Made by a program: the position numbers and the translations under genes
Shown here: positions 33,662 to 44,545 of the stretch, in pieces
Layout of the letters: each line of letters begins with the position of its first letter
Numbering within the stretch: the first letter of the stretch is position 1
The notes under the pieces: model-generated
Told to the model about the DNA's origin: nothing
Seen by the model: the letters and a program-made list of their open reading frames with translations, nothing else
The model's database searches: none
NCBI GenBank assembly: GCA_026545765.1
Contig: CM048840.1
Span: 56,606,580-56,670,579, forward strand
Origin: Plantago major
Lineage: Eukaryota > Streptophyta > Magnoliopsida > Lamiales > Plantaginaceae
Length of the DNA: 64,000 nt
Reading direction: 5' to 3'

Positions 33662-34990
33662 TGTTGGTCCAGATAACGGCAAAGGAAAAGACTAGAAGGG
33701 GGGAGGGGGTGAATAGTCTTTTACAACTTTTGTCGATAAACACAATTTCTCATCTGTGAAGATATCTGATACTTAATTTCAGAGAGCGGAAGACTTTTCC
33801 GTGATAAGTGCACGTGCTCAGCAAGATATAATGTGTTTAAATTCTTAGCGGGATAAACCGAACGATAAGTAAATTACTGAAAGTAAATAACACGTCTTTT
33901 ATAGTGGTATCTGAAGGTGGCGTAATCCTTCAACTAATCCACTTCGGTCTTTCTCAGACCTGGATCCCACTAAAACAGATAAATGAGTTCACCTTACAAA
34001 TATCTTTTCTTGATTCCTAAATACACTAGGTTCCCAACTAAGTGTTCCCCCTGAGTTATTCCCCGGCTCCCAGCCAAGTACTTCCTATACTCAGAAACCT
34101 TTGAGTTGTTCCTTAGTTTCCCAAACTAAGTACTTCCTATGCTCAGTAACCTTGGAGTTATTCCTTAGTTTCCCACACTAAGTATTTCCTGTACTCCATG
34201 CCGTTTATGGTGTTGGTTATGATGGTTTGTCAGGTGAGTATTCTTACTAACTTTTCAGTTATTTAGGAATACTCTAAAGAACAGGAATCACTTAACACAC
34301 TTAACAATGTGTGGTGATATGTTCTTTACTGACCCAAGTCTATGTTAAATGTTCTGGAGAATGAAACTCAGATACTTGATCTTTTGATTCAACTCCTTCA
34401 CAGATAGCAATGCTTGTTAAGGATCAGGACACTTAGAACTTTTGTGCCACTTAGAATTCAAGAGCTTAGTTGCAACTGTAAGCTAAAGAGTAAGTAGGTT
34501 GAAGGCTTGTATGCTTGAATGAGTTCGTTCTGTGTGTAAGTTCAAGGTGTTCAGTGTATTTCAAGCATTCTAAGTGGTGATATTTGTAGCTGAATTTGAA
34601 GCCGTTTGAATAGTATCCGTTTGCATTCTAAGTGGTGATATTTGCAGCAGACGTTGTCTCTTTTCAGAGATTTCCTCTTTTGTTCAGATGTCTATGTCTG
34701 TGCATTTATTGTATTGTACTATTTTTTGTCCTGTAGTGCCAACGGAACAATGCACGCTTTCTGAAGCATTGCATGTCCCTTTCCAGAGACCTTCACATCT
34801 CCAGATACTTGTTGAAACATTGTTTCCCAGAAACATAGTTTTATCCAGGGTATCTGAGTGTAGATATCTGTGGGCACTTTTCCTCATTTAGAAACCTTGT
34901 GTTCTCAGATATATTTTGCAAAACTTGGTTATTGAAAAACACTTATTTCTTCAAGATATCTGAACATAGGTATCTGATGACCTTCGTCAT
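33662..34990 (-). repeat. Z 3' LTR, lacking its first 250 bp
   Basis: It matches the Z 5' LTR from its end up to the equivalent of about 48,281. There the sequence passes straight into the accessory gene at CCTTCGTC (about 34,985), so the U3 start, polypurine tract and gene end are deleted. Confidence 0.85.
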
Positions 34991-36388
34991 CATCCCAGAA
35001 ACACTTGTTTTGGTCATCATCCCTAACCATGCCTAGGTCTTTTTGAGCAATGACCAGACTGGTTGTTCTCTGAGTGATGAGCTCAGTGAATGTCTTCATC
35101 TCTGCAGGGACTGATGCAATGGCGGCTTTATCTTGAGAAGACAACTCCTTTTTCAATTTAGCCAGTGCTTCATATATGTTCAAGTATTCATTGGAGTTGA
35201 CATTTGGTAGCTTGCTGAAGATTTCAGGAGCAATCAGCTTCCTTTTCAAATGAGACACCACCAAGTGCTCATTTCGGTGTTCTGCCAATTTCTTCTCTTC
35301 TTCATCATCTGAGTCATCAGCCCAGTGATCTTCATCCTCTTGGACATTTTCATCAATGCTCTCTAGTCCAGCAACTATCTCAGAGATGGGCTTCTTCCCT
35401 TTTAGTGAGGAGGATGGTACATCTTTTGGTAATGCAGCCTTAGCATCATGCTTGTCTTCAGATACTTGCTCAGTATCTAATTCCTCAGCAATTGCCTGAA
35501 CAACAAGCTAGAGTTCTTTCATTTCAGCATAAGCTTCCATTTCCTAGATTGTTTGATCTTCAATCTTTGGAGCTTTGCTTTAGATTCAACTATCTTTTCT
35601 TCCAGTTGAAGATTTAGCTGTTGTTCTTCCTCCAACAACTATTTGAGTTGAGCAACTCTGGCTTGTGCATCCAATATTTTCTGAGTGTTGTCCTCAAAGT
35701 GCTCAACTACTTGTTCAGTAGAGTCTTTTTGTTGGGGAGATGGATGGGTAGATTTCTGAGGAGATGGAGGAGGGGATTTTTGTGATGTCTTCTCAGTGTA
35801 CTTTTCAGCAACTGAGGTATTATTACGTTGTGCAATCCCTCCTGTCCCTGGTGCAGGGGCATCATCATCATCCTTCTTATCATCCTCATCCTTGTGATGG
35901 TCAGAAGGAGGAGGTTCTTCATAGTCATTCTCATCAGTCTCCTTCTCTTCTTCATCTTCAGAGACCAGATTGATCACTTCTGGAATAGTGATCATTTGCC
36001 CATTTACTTCCTCTTACTCAGAGGGTATGATTTGTAGAGACTTGCGCAAGATTGGCTTGAATGCCATCTCCATTATGGTCTGACCATCTGCCTTTTGAAA
36101 GGCATTAGTGAGATTGTGTGCCACTTCCTTGATGAAGTCCTTATGTATTAGAGAAGCAAAAGAATATTGCTCCGTTGGGAACATTGCATGGACATAATTT
36201 TCAAAGTCAAATGCTCTTTCTCTTCTGGTAGGGTGATTAGTGACTCTTGTTATTTCAGTCAAATAAGAGCATCTGAGTCTCTGCCATTTCTTGAAGCACT
36301 TGAGATGCTTTGGCAGAGTGTGATTCTTGAAAAATGGAAGCAGGTCTTCTGTTGAGAATGCCGAGACCTTTGGCACACTTGTTTGAGC

Positions 36389-36466
36389 CTGAAAGATAGA
36401 GTTTTGTGTTAGATTCAAAACTTGTGTAGATATCTAAGTACTAGTGTAGTTAGGTTTCTGAGTTAC
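36389..36466 (-). other. Putative intron 5 of the Z accessory gene
   Basis: Donor CAG/GTAACT, acceptor CTATCTTTCAG/GCT, 78 nt, phase 0. The Y copy keeps the acceptor (24,800) but the donor GT is AT. Confidence 0.65.
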
Positions 36467-36576
36467 CTGAATAAGTATATCAGGCTCAGAGACTTGTACA
36501 ACTGAGGCAGGGGGTGCCTCAGATATCTTGTTGTGAGGTGGAGACTTGGGAGTCTAGTCCTCATCAACCTTTCTTT

Positions 36577-36676
36577 CTGCTTGAACATGAGAATTAAAAT
36601 TATCACAATACTTAGGAAATTGTCATGAAAGAGTTTATGCAATAAAGCTTCAATGATCTCTGAGTTGTTCACTTAC
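36577..36676 (-). other. Putative intron 4 of the Z accessory gene
   Basis: Donor GAA/GTAAGT (perfect core), acceptor TTCAAGCAG, 100 nt, phase 0 between GAA and AAA. Y has an intron with a different donor and TTCTTAG acceptor in the matching place. Confidence 0.7.
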
Positions 36677-36829
36677 TTCCTTAATAGGAAGCTCAGAATC
36701 ATTTTTCTCAGAAATTTTCTCAGTTTCTGGTGTTATTTCTGGTGATGCTGCCTTGGGGGCTTCATCAATTTCCATTGGTGCAGGGGATGTCGCAATTCTT
36801 TCCCCATGCACTTCTACTTCTGAATGAGC

Positions 36830-36912
36830 CTGTAAGTAGAAAGTATTGAGTAATTAGAGAAGAATTCATATTAACCCATAATGAAGAATGTTTATCACTA
36901 ATTTTTATATAC
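36830..36912 (-). other. Putative intron 3 of the Z accessory gene
   Basis: Donor AAG/GTATAT, acceptor CTACTTACAG/GCT, 83 nt, AT-rich, phase 0. It has stop codons in frame. Y seems to lack the exon that follows it in Z. Confidence 0.7.
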
Positions 36913-37013
36913 CTTCACACTAGAAGGCTCAATGACATTTTCTTCAGAAACCTTGATGGTTTCTGGGTCCTTTTCTGGCATTTCTACCTTGTCTTCTGCT
37001 TTCTCAGTTGGAG

Positions 37014-37098
37014 CTATTAGAAACAAACACTTAAGAGTATTAGTCAAGTGTATAAAGTACTTATCTGAGATTTTATATCTTAAGGAACCATCTTCTAC
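37014..37098 (-). other. Putative intron 2 of the Z accessory gene
   Basis: Donor CAG/GTAGAAG, acceptor TTTCTAATAG, 85 nt. The Y counterpart (24,337-24,413) has the same donor CAG/GTAG. Confidence 0.7.
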
Positions 37099-37206
37099 CT
37101 GTGAGACAGGATCCTGTTCCTTAAATGGTGAGGCTATGGAAGCCTCCTTCTCAGTCTTTGAGGCAAGCTTTGCAGCTTCCTCTTGGTATTTTGTTTCTAA
37201 TTCAGC

Positions 37207-37257
37207 CTGTAACAAAGAAATTTTAATAAGTAACAAGATTTAAGCATAAGTTATCAC
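37207..37257 (-). other. Putative intron 1 of the Z accessory gene
   Basis: Donor CTT/GTGATA, acceptor TTTGTTACAG/GCT, only 51 nt, shorter than usual for plant introns. The Y counterpart is 57 nt and has ACAAG at the acceptor. Confidence 0.5.
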
Positions 37258-37755
37258 AAGTAAAGAGTTAAACCATTTAGCTACCTGAGCTTTGTCAGGC
37301 TGACTGGTCTCTAGAACTTGTGAAGTTTCCATGCGTTGGTCTTGTTGTTCTTGGACCACTTCTTTGTTGGAAGTTTGAGGTACTTCGGACCTATCCTGAG
37401 TGTGCAACTCAGTTGCCTCCCCTGGTTGATCATTCTGAGCAGATGCCTTAGTTTGATCCCTCTCATTGAGTTGGGGAACCTGCTCATTTGCAGGATATTC
37501 TTCAGCAGTCAGGAGTGTTGGTATGTCAAACTGCAATTCATTCACCATGGCTTCATTATCATCTGGTGAATCATGTGAATTGGATGAATTAAAGTGCGGC
37601 ACATCCTGATCCTTTTGTGACAGTTTGTATAGTGTGGAGGAAATGTCAGAATCCTCCATCACTATATCACCACTTCTAAAAGCTTCTTCTACCAACTTGA
37701 GTGTGTCTTGTCCAGATTCCTTGGACTTAGGTGCTATCTCAGCAATCTCTATACT

Positions 37756-39124
37756 TGATGAGCTCAAATTATACTCTAAATAACTTAAGAGAATAAGCTG
37801 TAGTCGTAGACTATGCTGAACTCGGTATCGTTCTCTAGGGAATTAATCAGGCTACCACAACGAATGAGAGTGAACAGTTAGTTTGTAAGTAACAGATTGA
37901 TTGATGGTTTTGTATACTTCTAACTATATTGACTAAAGCTAAGATTACGATCAACAATGAGAGAAAGATGAATACAGTAGCAAGATCCAATTATGCTAAT
38001 TCGAACTAGGGATACCACTCAAATTTGTCACACGGTTGTTGTACAGTAAATCAATCAATTCGATTCAACCAATTGTTCTTAGAATATATTATACTGGAGA
38101 AATTGTGAGTCGTCAATTCACGATCCTTAAACATGAACAATTTAGAGAATTTAATACGGACTTATCGAATTGAAGGTTTTTACGAAGATTTCATACGAGA
38201 CTAACCTATATGCGTGATTTGATAAACCCTAGAACGAATATGCATAATCTTCACATACTACTGTATTCAAAGGTGTTTAGCTACTCACACTTGAGATTTG
38301 CATGCAAAGATTCATGGTAATGATCATATGAAACATAGATGAGAAACTCGCATGCAATAACATACAATTCAATCGACAAAGATAAAGAACGAATTGTAAA
38401 GAAGAAAGCAATAGAGAAATCAATACCAATAATCCTGATGAATAAAATCAATGAATAACCAAGCTCCAAAGATGTCTCAATGTTAATGTCTGAATCTAGG
38501 AGCTCTCTTCCAAAACTAGGTTAAAAGAAGTATGTCTGAAGTTATGGTGAAATAAATCTATTTAAAGGAGAAAAAACGAGTAGAATCCTAGCAGAATTCG
38601 ACCAAAAAATCACCCAGCAAATAAGCTCTCGGGAACTCTCGCCGCGGCGCGCCTAAATGTCTCGCCGCGGCGAAGATGCTTTCTGATAGTCAACTTACGA
38701 TGTCTGTATATTTTTCTTCAGGAAGAATTTGGCTACGATTTTGGCACGAAAGTTGTAGCCCTTTGAATTATATTTCCATGGCCACCGAGATCAGGTAAAT
38801 CGGTCTTCATATGAGAGAGTTATGTCCAAAATGGATAGACTGCTCCGTAAATCATCACTTTTGCAAGTCACGCTAAAACGCCTCTCAATTCTTCGTCCGA
38901 CCTCCGAATCCACTTCCGTCTTCGCCCAATTACTCTTCATTCAGAGATCTATAACCAATGACTCCGATTTTCACCTTCGGGACCAAATAACACAAAAAAT
39001 CCTACAAAACACAAACAAAGTACCAAAGCATAAAAACGTACAAAAACACTATAAAACTAAGGTTAAAGACTAACAAAAGACCGCTAAAAAGGACCAAATG
39101 AGACGTTAGAATATTGTCTCATCA
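37756..39124 (-). mobile_element. S2: solo LTR of the Athila-like gypsy family inside the Z accessory gene
   Basis: The 1,369-bp sequence runs from TGATGAGCTCAAATT to TTGTCTCATCA with near-perfect duplication (ATACT at 37,751-37,755, GTACT at 39,125-39,129). It interrupts exon 1 of the accessory gene. Sequence closely matches the M LTR start (57,531) and S1 in parts. A palindromic pair lies at 38,636-38,675. Confidence 0.9.
38636..38675 (-). repeat. Palindromic pair in S2
   Basis: TCTCGCCGCGGCG followed by CGCGCC, and a perfect TCGCCGCGGCGA at 38,662-38,673, the same core as S1. Confidence 0.8.
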
Positions 39125-40236
39125 GTACTAAGCAACATTGATGAGTTCATCAGCAATGGCGGCAGATATCTGAGAGTCGACATCCACAATGGGTATGCCT
39201 TCTGATTTGCCAGCAGACTTCTTTCATGAAGTTCTGGGCTTTTTGGTCTCAATGGAACCCTTAGATACCTCTTCTTTCGTTTCTTGGAACCTTTCTGAGA
39301 TGCATTAACCTTTTTCATCATGTTTGTATATTCATATTTGTATAGCAGGTTACTGTTGGCTATGTCAGCCGTCTCTCTGAGCTCAATGCCAAGCTTCTCC
39401 AGCAAGAAGCATATTTTCAGTCCATAGCTTATTGTGGCTTTTGGTTCAGCAAGGCCCTTGACGATTTTAGTCTCAAAGCCTTGAATCTTCTTCACAAATT
39501 TTATAAAGGCGTACTTCCCCCAATTGAAAGGGTTTTCCAGCCTTTTGTTTTGTTGATTCAACAAGAACATCATCATCCAACATTCTTGGCTTATCTGGTC
39601 GGCACCTCCTTGTAGACCATCAAAGCATCTGTGAAGAATGCATGCCAATACATCCCAGTGAACCAACAGATGTCTGGCTCTAATGTCAGCAAGTTTGAAG
39701 TCAATGGGTGTATCTGATTTTTCAAGATCACACACATGACTATATAGTTGCTTCACACCTTTAAGGAGATCATCATCCTTGGTGTTTATTTCAAAATCAT
39801 TTCCTAGATTTTGAAGTTCAAACAACTCACAGAAAGTTGTTAAGTTCAAAATGATGTCCTTTCCTTGAACTTTTGTTTTTATAGACACTATTTCAGTGCC
39901 TTCATCAACACAGGAAATAATCCTGGAATTGTTGTAAAATTCCAACACATCCAGTGAAGAAACTCCACTGGGAATAGCAGATAGGGAACCCTTGATTTGT
40001 GCCTTTTCAAGCATACCAAGAATCAACTTCCTATCAGCTTGGTTTTCAATTGCAGCAACGAGGTATTCCTCAATCATGGCACCACCCCAAATCATCCAGT
40101 GATTTGAAGTCCACTGATCAGGATTGAACTCTCCAATCAACCGATTGTTTGTTATGACCAGCACTGGTGCTTCCTTTTCAGCAGTACCAGATGTAGTAGC
40201 TTGGGATTTCTGGGTAAGAGGAAGTTTTGGAGCCAT

Positions 40237-40882
40237 CTCTTTAAATAGTGAAATTTTTGAAAGTCGAGAAGAGATTAAGGTAGGAGATTAGTGATTCTTT
40301 GCAGAAAAACTAAGTAGGAATCAGTGTTTGCAGTGAGGATTTGCAGAGAAATTTGGGAGATTTTGCTGTTTTTATGCAAGTGCAAATGTGGGATTGAGCA
40401 AAAGTGAATTCTTTTGCCAAAATCCTATATATATAGCAACGCAAATCTCAACAGACATATACATACAAATTTATTTTGTGCATATGTATCTGTGTACGTG
40501 CATAAGGTCGTGGGTGAAAACTACTTTGCATTAAATGCTAGTGGGCCATAACTGTTTTTACAGTCCACTTCTTTTTAGCGAAATCAAATCTCGTCCGATA
40601 AGATCAAATGCCCATTTCGTCAAGGGTCACGATTGCTTCTTCAGCAATGATCACAATCAATAATTGTAATTGTGCCCAATTAATGAAATTTGGCAAGTAG
40701 CTATCTGAATCACATTTCTTCTATGTGACTAAGAGACAGTTTTGTTTTCTGAATTTATCTTCAAACAATACATATGTTCATCTTTTTCACAAATATAGAA
40801 ATAATACACAACACGAGAGAGTAATTGACTACGGATAGTTGTACTGCTTTTCTCTTTTGTGTTCCCCCTCACTAAGTGATCT
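40237..40882. other. Z spacer upstream of the accessory gene
   Basis: Non-coding leader, AT-rich, matching 22,000-22,436 of Y in part (the CACACAAAAGGAG/GAACAC context and the TCTCTGAGAC-type stretches). It contains ATATATATA at 40,424. No frame supported. Confidence 0.6.
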
Positions 40883-41150
40883 AGATAACTGAATATTTGT
40901 CTCAGAAATCTTCAAATAGCCATTTTACCCTTTAACCTTTGATATCTGAGTACCCGTCTCAAATATCTTTTTGATATGTGTTTCACCTTTTGTCTTTGAT
41001 ATTCTGGATTTCCGTTCCAGATATCTTATCTTTTCTTTTCCCTTCTCAATCATACTGAGTTCCTGTCTCAGATACCTTTTTGCGTTGAATATCTAGATGT
41101 CTATTCCAGATATCTTTCTCCTTTCTGAATTTCTGTCTCAGAGATTAGAA
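40883..41150 (-). repeat. Hairpin array of Z between RNase H and accessory gene
   Basis: Six inverted repeats at about 40,883, 40,941, 40,998, 41,052, 41,088 and 41,125, spaced 36-58 bp. Best: 40,941-40,967 (GATATCTGAG, loop TACCCGT, CTCAAATATC) and 40,998-41,025 (GATATTCTGGA, loop, TCCAGATATC). Loops repeat the form nnCCnGT (AnGGnnA on the element strand). The last unit overlaps the end of the RNase H frame. Confidence 0.78.
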
Positions 41151-44100
41151 CTTTTCAGTTCCTTTGGTAGCTCCATTAACCCAAGACTATGTCTCAAGGT
41201 TAAGAACCTGCTTTCTTGCAAAGGCTTTGTAAAGGTATCTGCAAGTTGTTCGTCAGTACCAATCTTGAGTATCACTATATTGCCTTTTTCAACATGGTCT
41301 CTAATGAAGTGGTGTCTAACATCAATGTGCTTTGTTCTTGCATGAAACTTAGGATTCTGAGTTATGGCAATAGCACTTGTATTGTTACAGAAAATCGGAG
41401 TTTTCTCTTCATTGATCTTATAATCTCTGAGTTGTTGTTGTATGCACAATATTTTTGAAGCACAACACCCAGCAACAATATATTCAGCCTCTATGGTAGA
41501 TGTGGCAATTGAGTTTTGTTTCTTGCTGAACCATGATATTAATCTGGCACCAAGAAATTCACAAGTTCCTGAGGTGCTTTTTCTATCAAGCAATGATCCA
41601 GCATAGTCAGCATCAGAATAGCCAACTATACTCAATCCACTGTCTTTTGGATACCACAATCCAACTTCTACAGTACCCTTTACATACCATAATATTTTCA
41701 TAGCAATGTTGTAGTGTGATTGCATTGGATTTGTCTGAAATCTAGCACACACTCCAACTGCATATTGAATATAAGGCTACTTGCAGTGAGGTACAGTAGA
41801 GAACCAATCAATTTCCTATACTTGTGTTCTTCAACACTCTTGTCAGATTCAGTATAGGTCATTTTCGTTCTAGTGCTCATAGGTATCCTAGCATTCTTTT
41901 CAGAAGGCTTTAGATTAAACTTGTTGAGCATATCATTTGCATACTTTGTTTGACTAATGAATATTCCATCATTAAGTTGCTTGACTTGCAATCCTAGGAA
42001 GTAGTTTAATTCTCCCATCATGCTCATCTCAAATTTACTTTTCATGAGCTCAGCGAAGTCTTCACAAAGTTGCTTGTCTTTAGATCCAAATATAATGTAA
42101 TCAACATATACTTGAACTAAAAGTAGTTTCCCTTCATGGTTCAAAGTAAAGAGTGTTTTATCAACATCTCCTTTCTTGAAGCCACTTTACTGCAAGTATT
42201 TGGCTAAAGTATCATACCATGCTCTCGGAGCCTGTTTCAGTCCATACAGAGCTTTTTGAAGCTTATAAACCATTCTACTTTCTGTGGAAACCTCAAAGCC
42301 TGGTGGTTGTTCAACATAGACTTCCTCAACAAGTTCACCATTTAGTAATGCACTTTTGACATCCATCTGATAAACTTTAATGTCATTATGAGCTGCAAAG
42401 GCTAGAAATAGTCTAATTGCATCCAATCTTCCAACTGGAGCATATGACTCATCAAAATTTAGTCCTTCTGTCTGGGTGAATCCCTTGGCAACCAACCTTG
42501 ATTTGTTTCTAGTTATTTCACCAGACTCATTCATTTTCTTTCTGAAAACCCACTTGGTTCCAATTACAGATATTCCATCAACAAATGGAACCAGTTTCCA
42601 GACTTTGTTTCTCTCAAATTGATCCAACTCTTCTTGCATTTTTTAGAGATCTAATCTTGATCCTTCAATGCTTCATCTATAGTTTTAGGTTCAATGTTTG
42701 AGATGAAACATCCATAAAGAGAGTCAGCAATTGCTCTCCTAGTTCTAACTCCTTGGTCTAAAGGACCAATGACATCCTTGGCAGGATGATTTCTTATCCA
42801 TTTCATAATGGGTTTGAACTAGTAGGATCAATATTATTTTGAGCTGAATGTGAATCAATATGATCTTGATAGGATACTTGTGCAGTATTTGATATATCTG
42901 GCACACGGGAAAGGCCATAGATATCTGACACTTTTTCAGTGTTACAGATATCTGGAATTTGATTTTCAGCAATCTCATTCTCAGAAACCTCTTCATGATG
43001 AAGGTTCTCAGTAACCTATTCCATTTTTGAAATTCTCATAGAAAATTCTTCATCATGTCTTAGAGTCATCTGGTTGTTACTAAGCAATGGTTGCTTTTCA
43101 TCGTCAGAGTCATCCTCTAAGTGAATGACAGAGTTGTTTCCTTTTGAGGATACTTCTTTAGAAACTTTAATCATTAGTTCTTTGAACCTATCTGAGAGTT
43201 CTTCATTCAAGGGTACTTTCTTGTTTCCTTCGTAGAAGACTACATGAACAGATTCTTCAATCTTTTGCATTCTTTTGTTGTAGATTCTGTAGGCTTTGCT
43301 ATTCAGAGAATAACCAAGAAATACTCCGTCATCTGCTTTTGGTTGAAATGTTCTCAAGTATTCTTTTTCATTGTTAAGAACAAAACATCTGCAACCAAAC
43401 ACCCTTAGATGTTTTATACTAGGCGGTCTACGAATCAAAAGTTCATAAGGAGTTTTGTCATGGTGTTTGTTAATCAAACATCTATTTTGAGTGTAGCAGG
43501 CTGTGTTAACAGCTTCAACCCAATAGATTTCACTTATTTCATTAATAAAGCATTGTTCTTCTTGCTTCTTTTTAGGGTCCTATTCTTCCTTTCAAACACC
43601 ATTTTGTTGTGGTGTCCTTCTTGAAGATAGGTGATGTTGTATACCTTGCGGTACAAAACTCTTTTATGTCTTGGTTCACAAACTTCATTACCATGGTCAT
43701 TACGATTCTGGATACATTATCATTTTTCATGACTTCAAGCTTATTCAGCAAGTTGGGTATCTCAACCCTTGCATCAAATTTTTGTTTGAGAAATACAACC
43801 CAAGTGAATCTTGAGTAATCATCAACAACAACCAGACCATACTTCTTTCCTGCATAGCTAGTTACAGAGGATTCAAAAAAATCCATATGTAACATTTGCA
43901 GTGGCCTTTCACTGGAGTGTCTAGTTTTAGACTTGAAAGATGTTTTGGATTGTTTTCCCATTTAGCAAGCTGAGCATATACCATTTTTTATATATACCAT
44001 TTTGGGTAAACCAATCACCAATTCTTTCTTGGCTAGCTTGTTCAGAGTTTTGAAGTTCAAGTGACTCATTCTTTTATGCCATAGCCAGTTATCTTCAGTG

Positions 44101-44510
44101 TGGCCAGATTGACTCACCATGAGACATTCTTCAGTGGTGGCAGATGCCCAGTCAACAACATAAAGATTTTCTTTTCGCCTAGCAACCAAGACTGTCTGCT
44201 TTGACTCATTGTCAAATAATTTGCATAGTTTTGACTTGATCTTTACAGTGTACCCTTTGTCTACCAATTGACTCATCCTTAAGAGTTTATTTTTTAATCC
44301 CTTTACATATATTACTTCAGAGATTGTAAGAGCTCCAAGCTTCAGATTGCCAAAACTTATGGTTGGATTTTCATCTCCTCCAGCAAATCTAATACATGGT
44401 CCTTTATCGCATTTTCTGTAGTTAACCAGATTTGCTTTGTCTCCTGTCATGTGCTTCCCACATCCACTATCAAAATGCCACTTCGGGTTCTTCCTCAAAG
44501 TGTTCTGCAC
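41138..44510 (-). pseudogene. Z pol: protease, integrase, RT, RNase H
   Basis: Protease begins after the CAG at 44,511: WHFDSGCGKHMTGD with DSG intact. GAG-pre-integrase: WLWHKRMSHLNF and CSAC followed by TAA. Integrase (43,572-43,961) has MDFFESS and VVVDDYSRFTWVVFLKQK, but the DHGNEF region is out of frame (VMTMVMKF). RT (42,187-42,639): [33 protein letters not shown]; next frame 41,698-42,144 has YVDY instead of YVDD, losing a catalytic Asp. RNase H (41,138-41,752): YSDADYAGSLLDRKSTSG, SWFSKKQNS, ARTKHIDVRHHFIRD, FTKPLQESRF. Few stops compared with Y, suggesting a younger or less decayed copy. Confidence 0.9.
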
Positions 44511-44545
44511 AAAACAAGAAACATGGAGTTAGGCTCTCATTCCAA
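44511..44545 (-). promoter_or_regulatory. Conserved stop plus splice-acceptor-like sequence at the gag-protease border of Z
   Basis: The minus strand has GAGCCTAACTCCATG, a pyrimidine run and TTTTGTGCAG directly before the protease frame: an in-frame TAA, a CTAAC branch-point match and a CAG acceptor, as in Y at 18,482-18,508. Confidence 0.42.

Larger units (their letters stand above)
34929..40236 (-). pseudogene. Z accessory gene: at least six exons in the env position, interrupted by S2
   Basis: The start is MAPKLPLTQKSQATTSGTAE at 40,236. Exon 1 has an ordered N-terminal domain (NNRLIGEFNPDQW, VLEFYNNSRI, GLQGGADQIS, ENPFNWGKYAFIKF), a lysine-rich stretch with a frameshift near 39,290, S2, and an acidic part to 37,258. 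Gaps with GT-AG borders: 37,207-37,257; 37,014-37,098; 36,830-36,912; 36,577-36,676; 36,389-36,466. Exons 2 and 4 are exactly 36 and 51 codons; exons 3 and 5 need one restored base each. All introns are phase 0. The last exon has STEDLLPFFKNHTLP, an acidic PAPGTGG part and coiled coils; stops at 36,014 and 35,639. It lies downstream of RNase H. The N-terminal fold resembles plant-transposon-protein domains. Function unknown. Confidence 0.75.
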
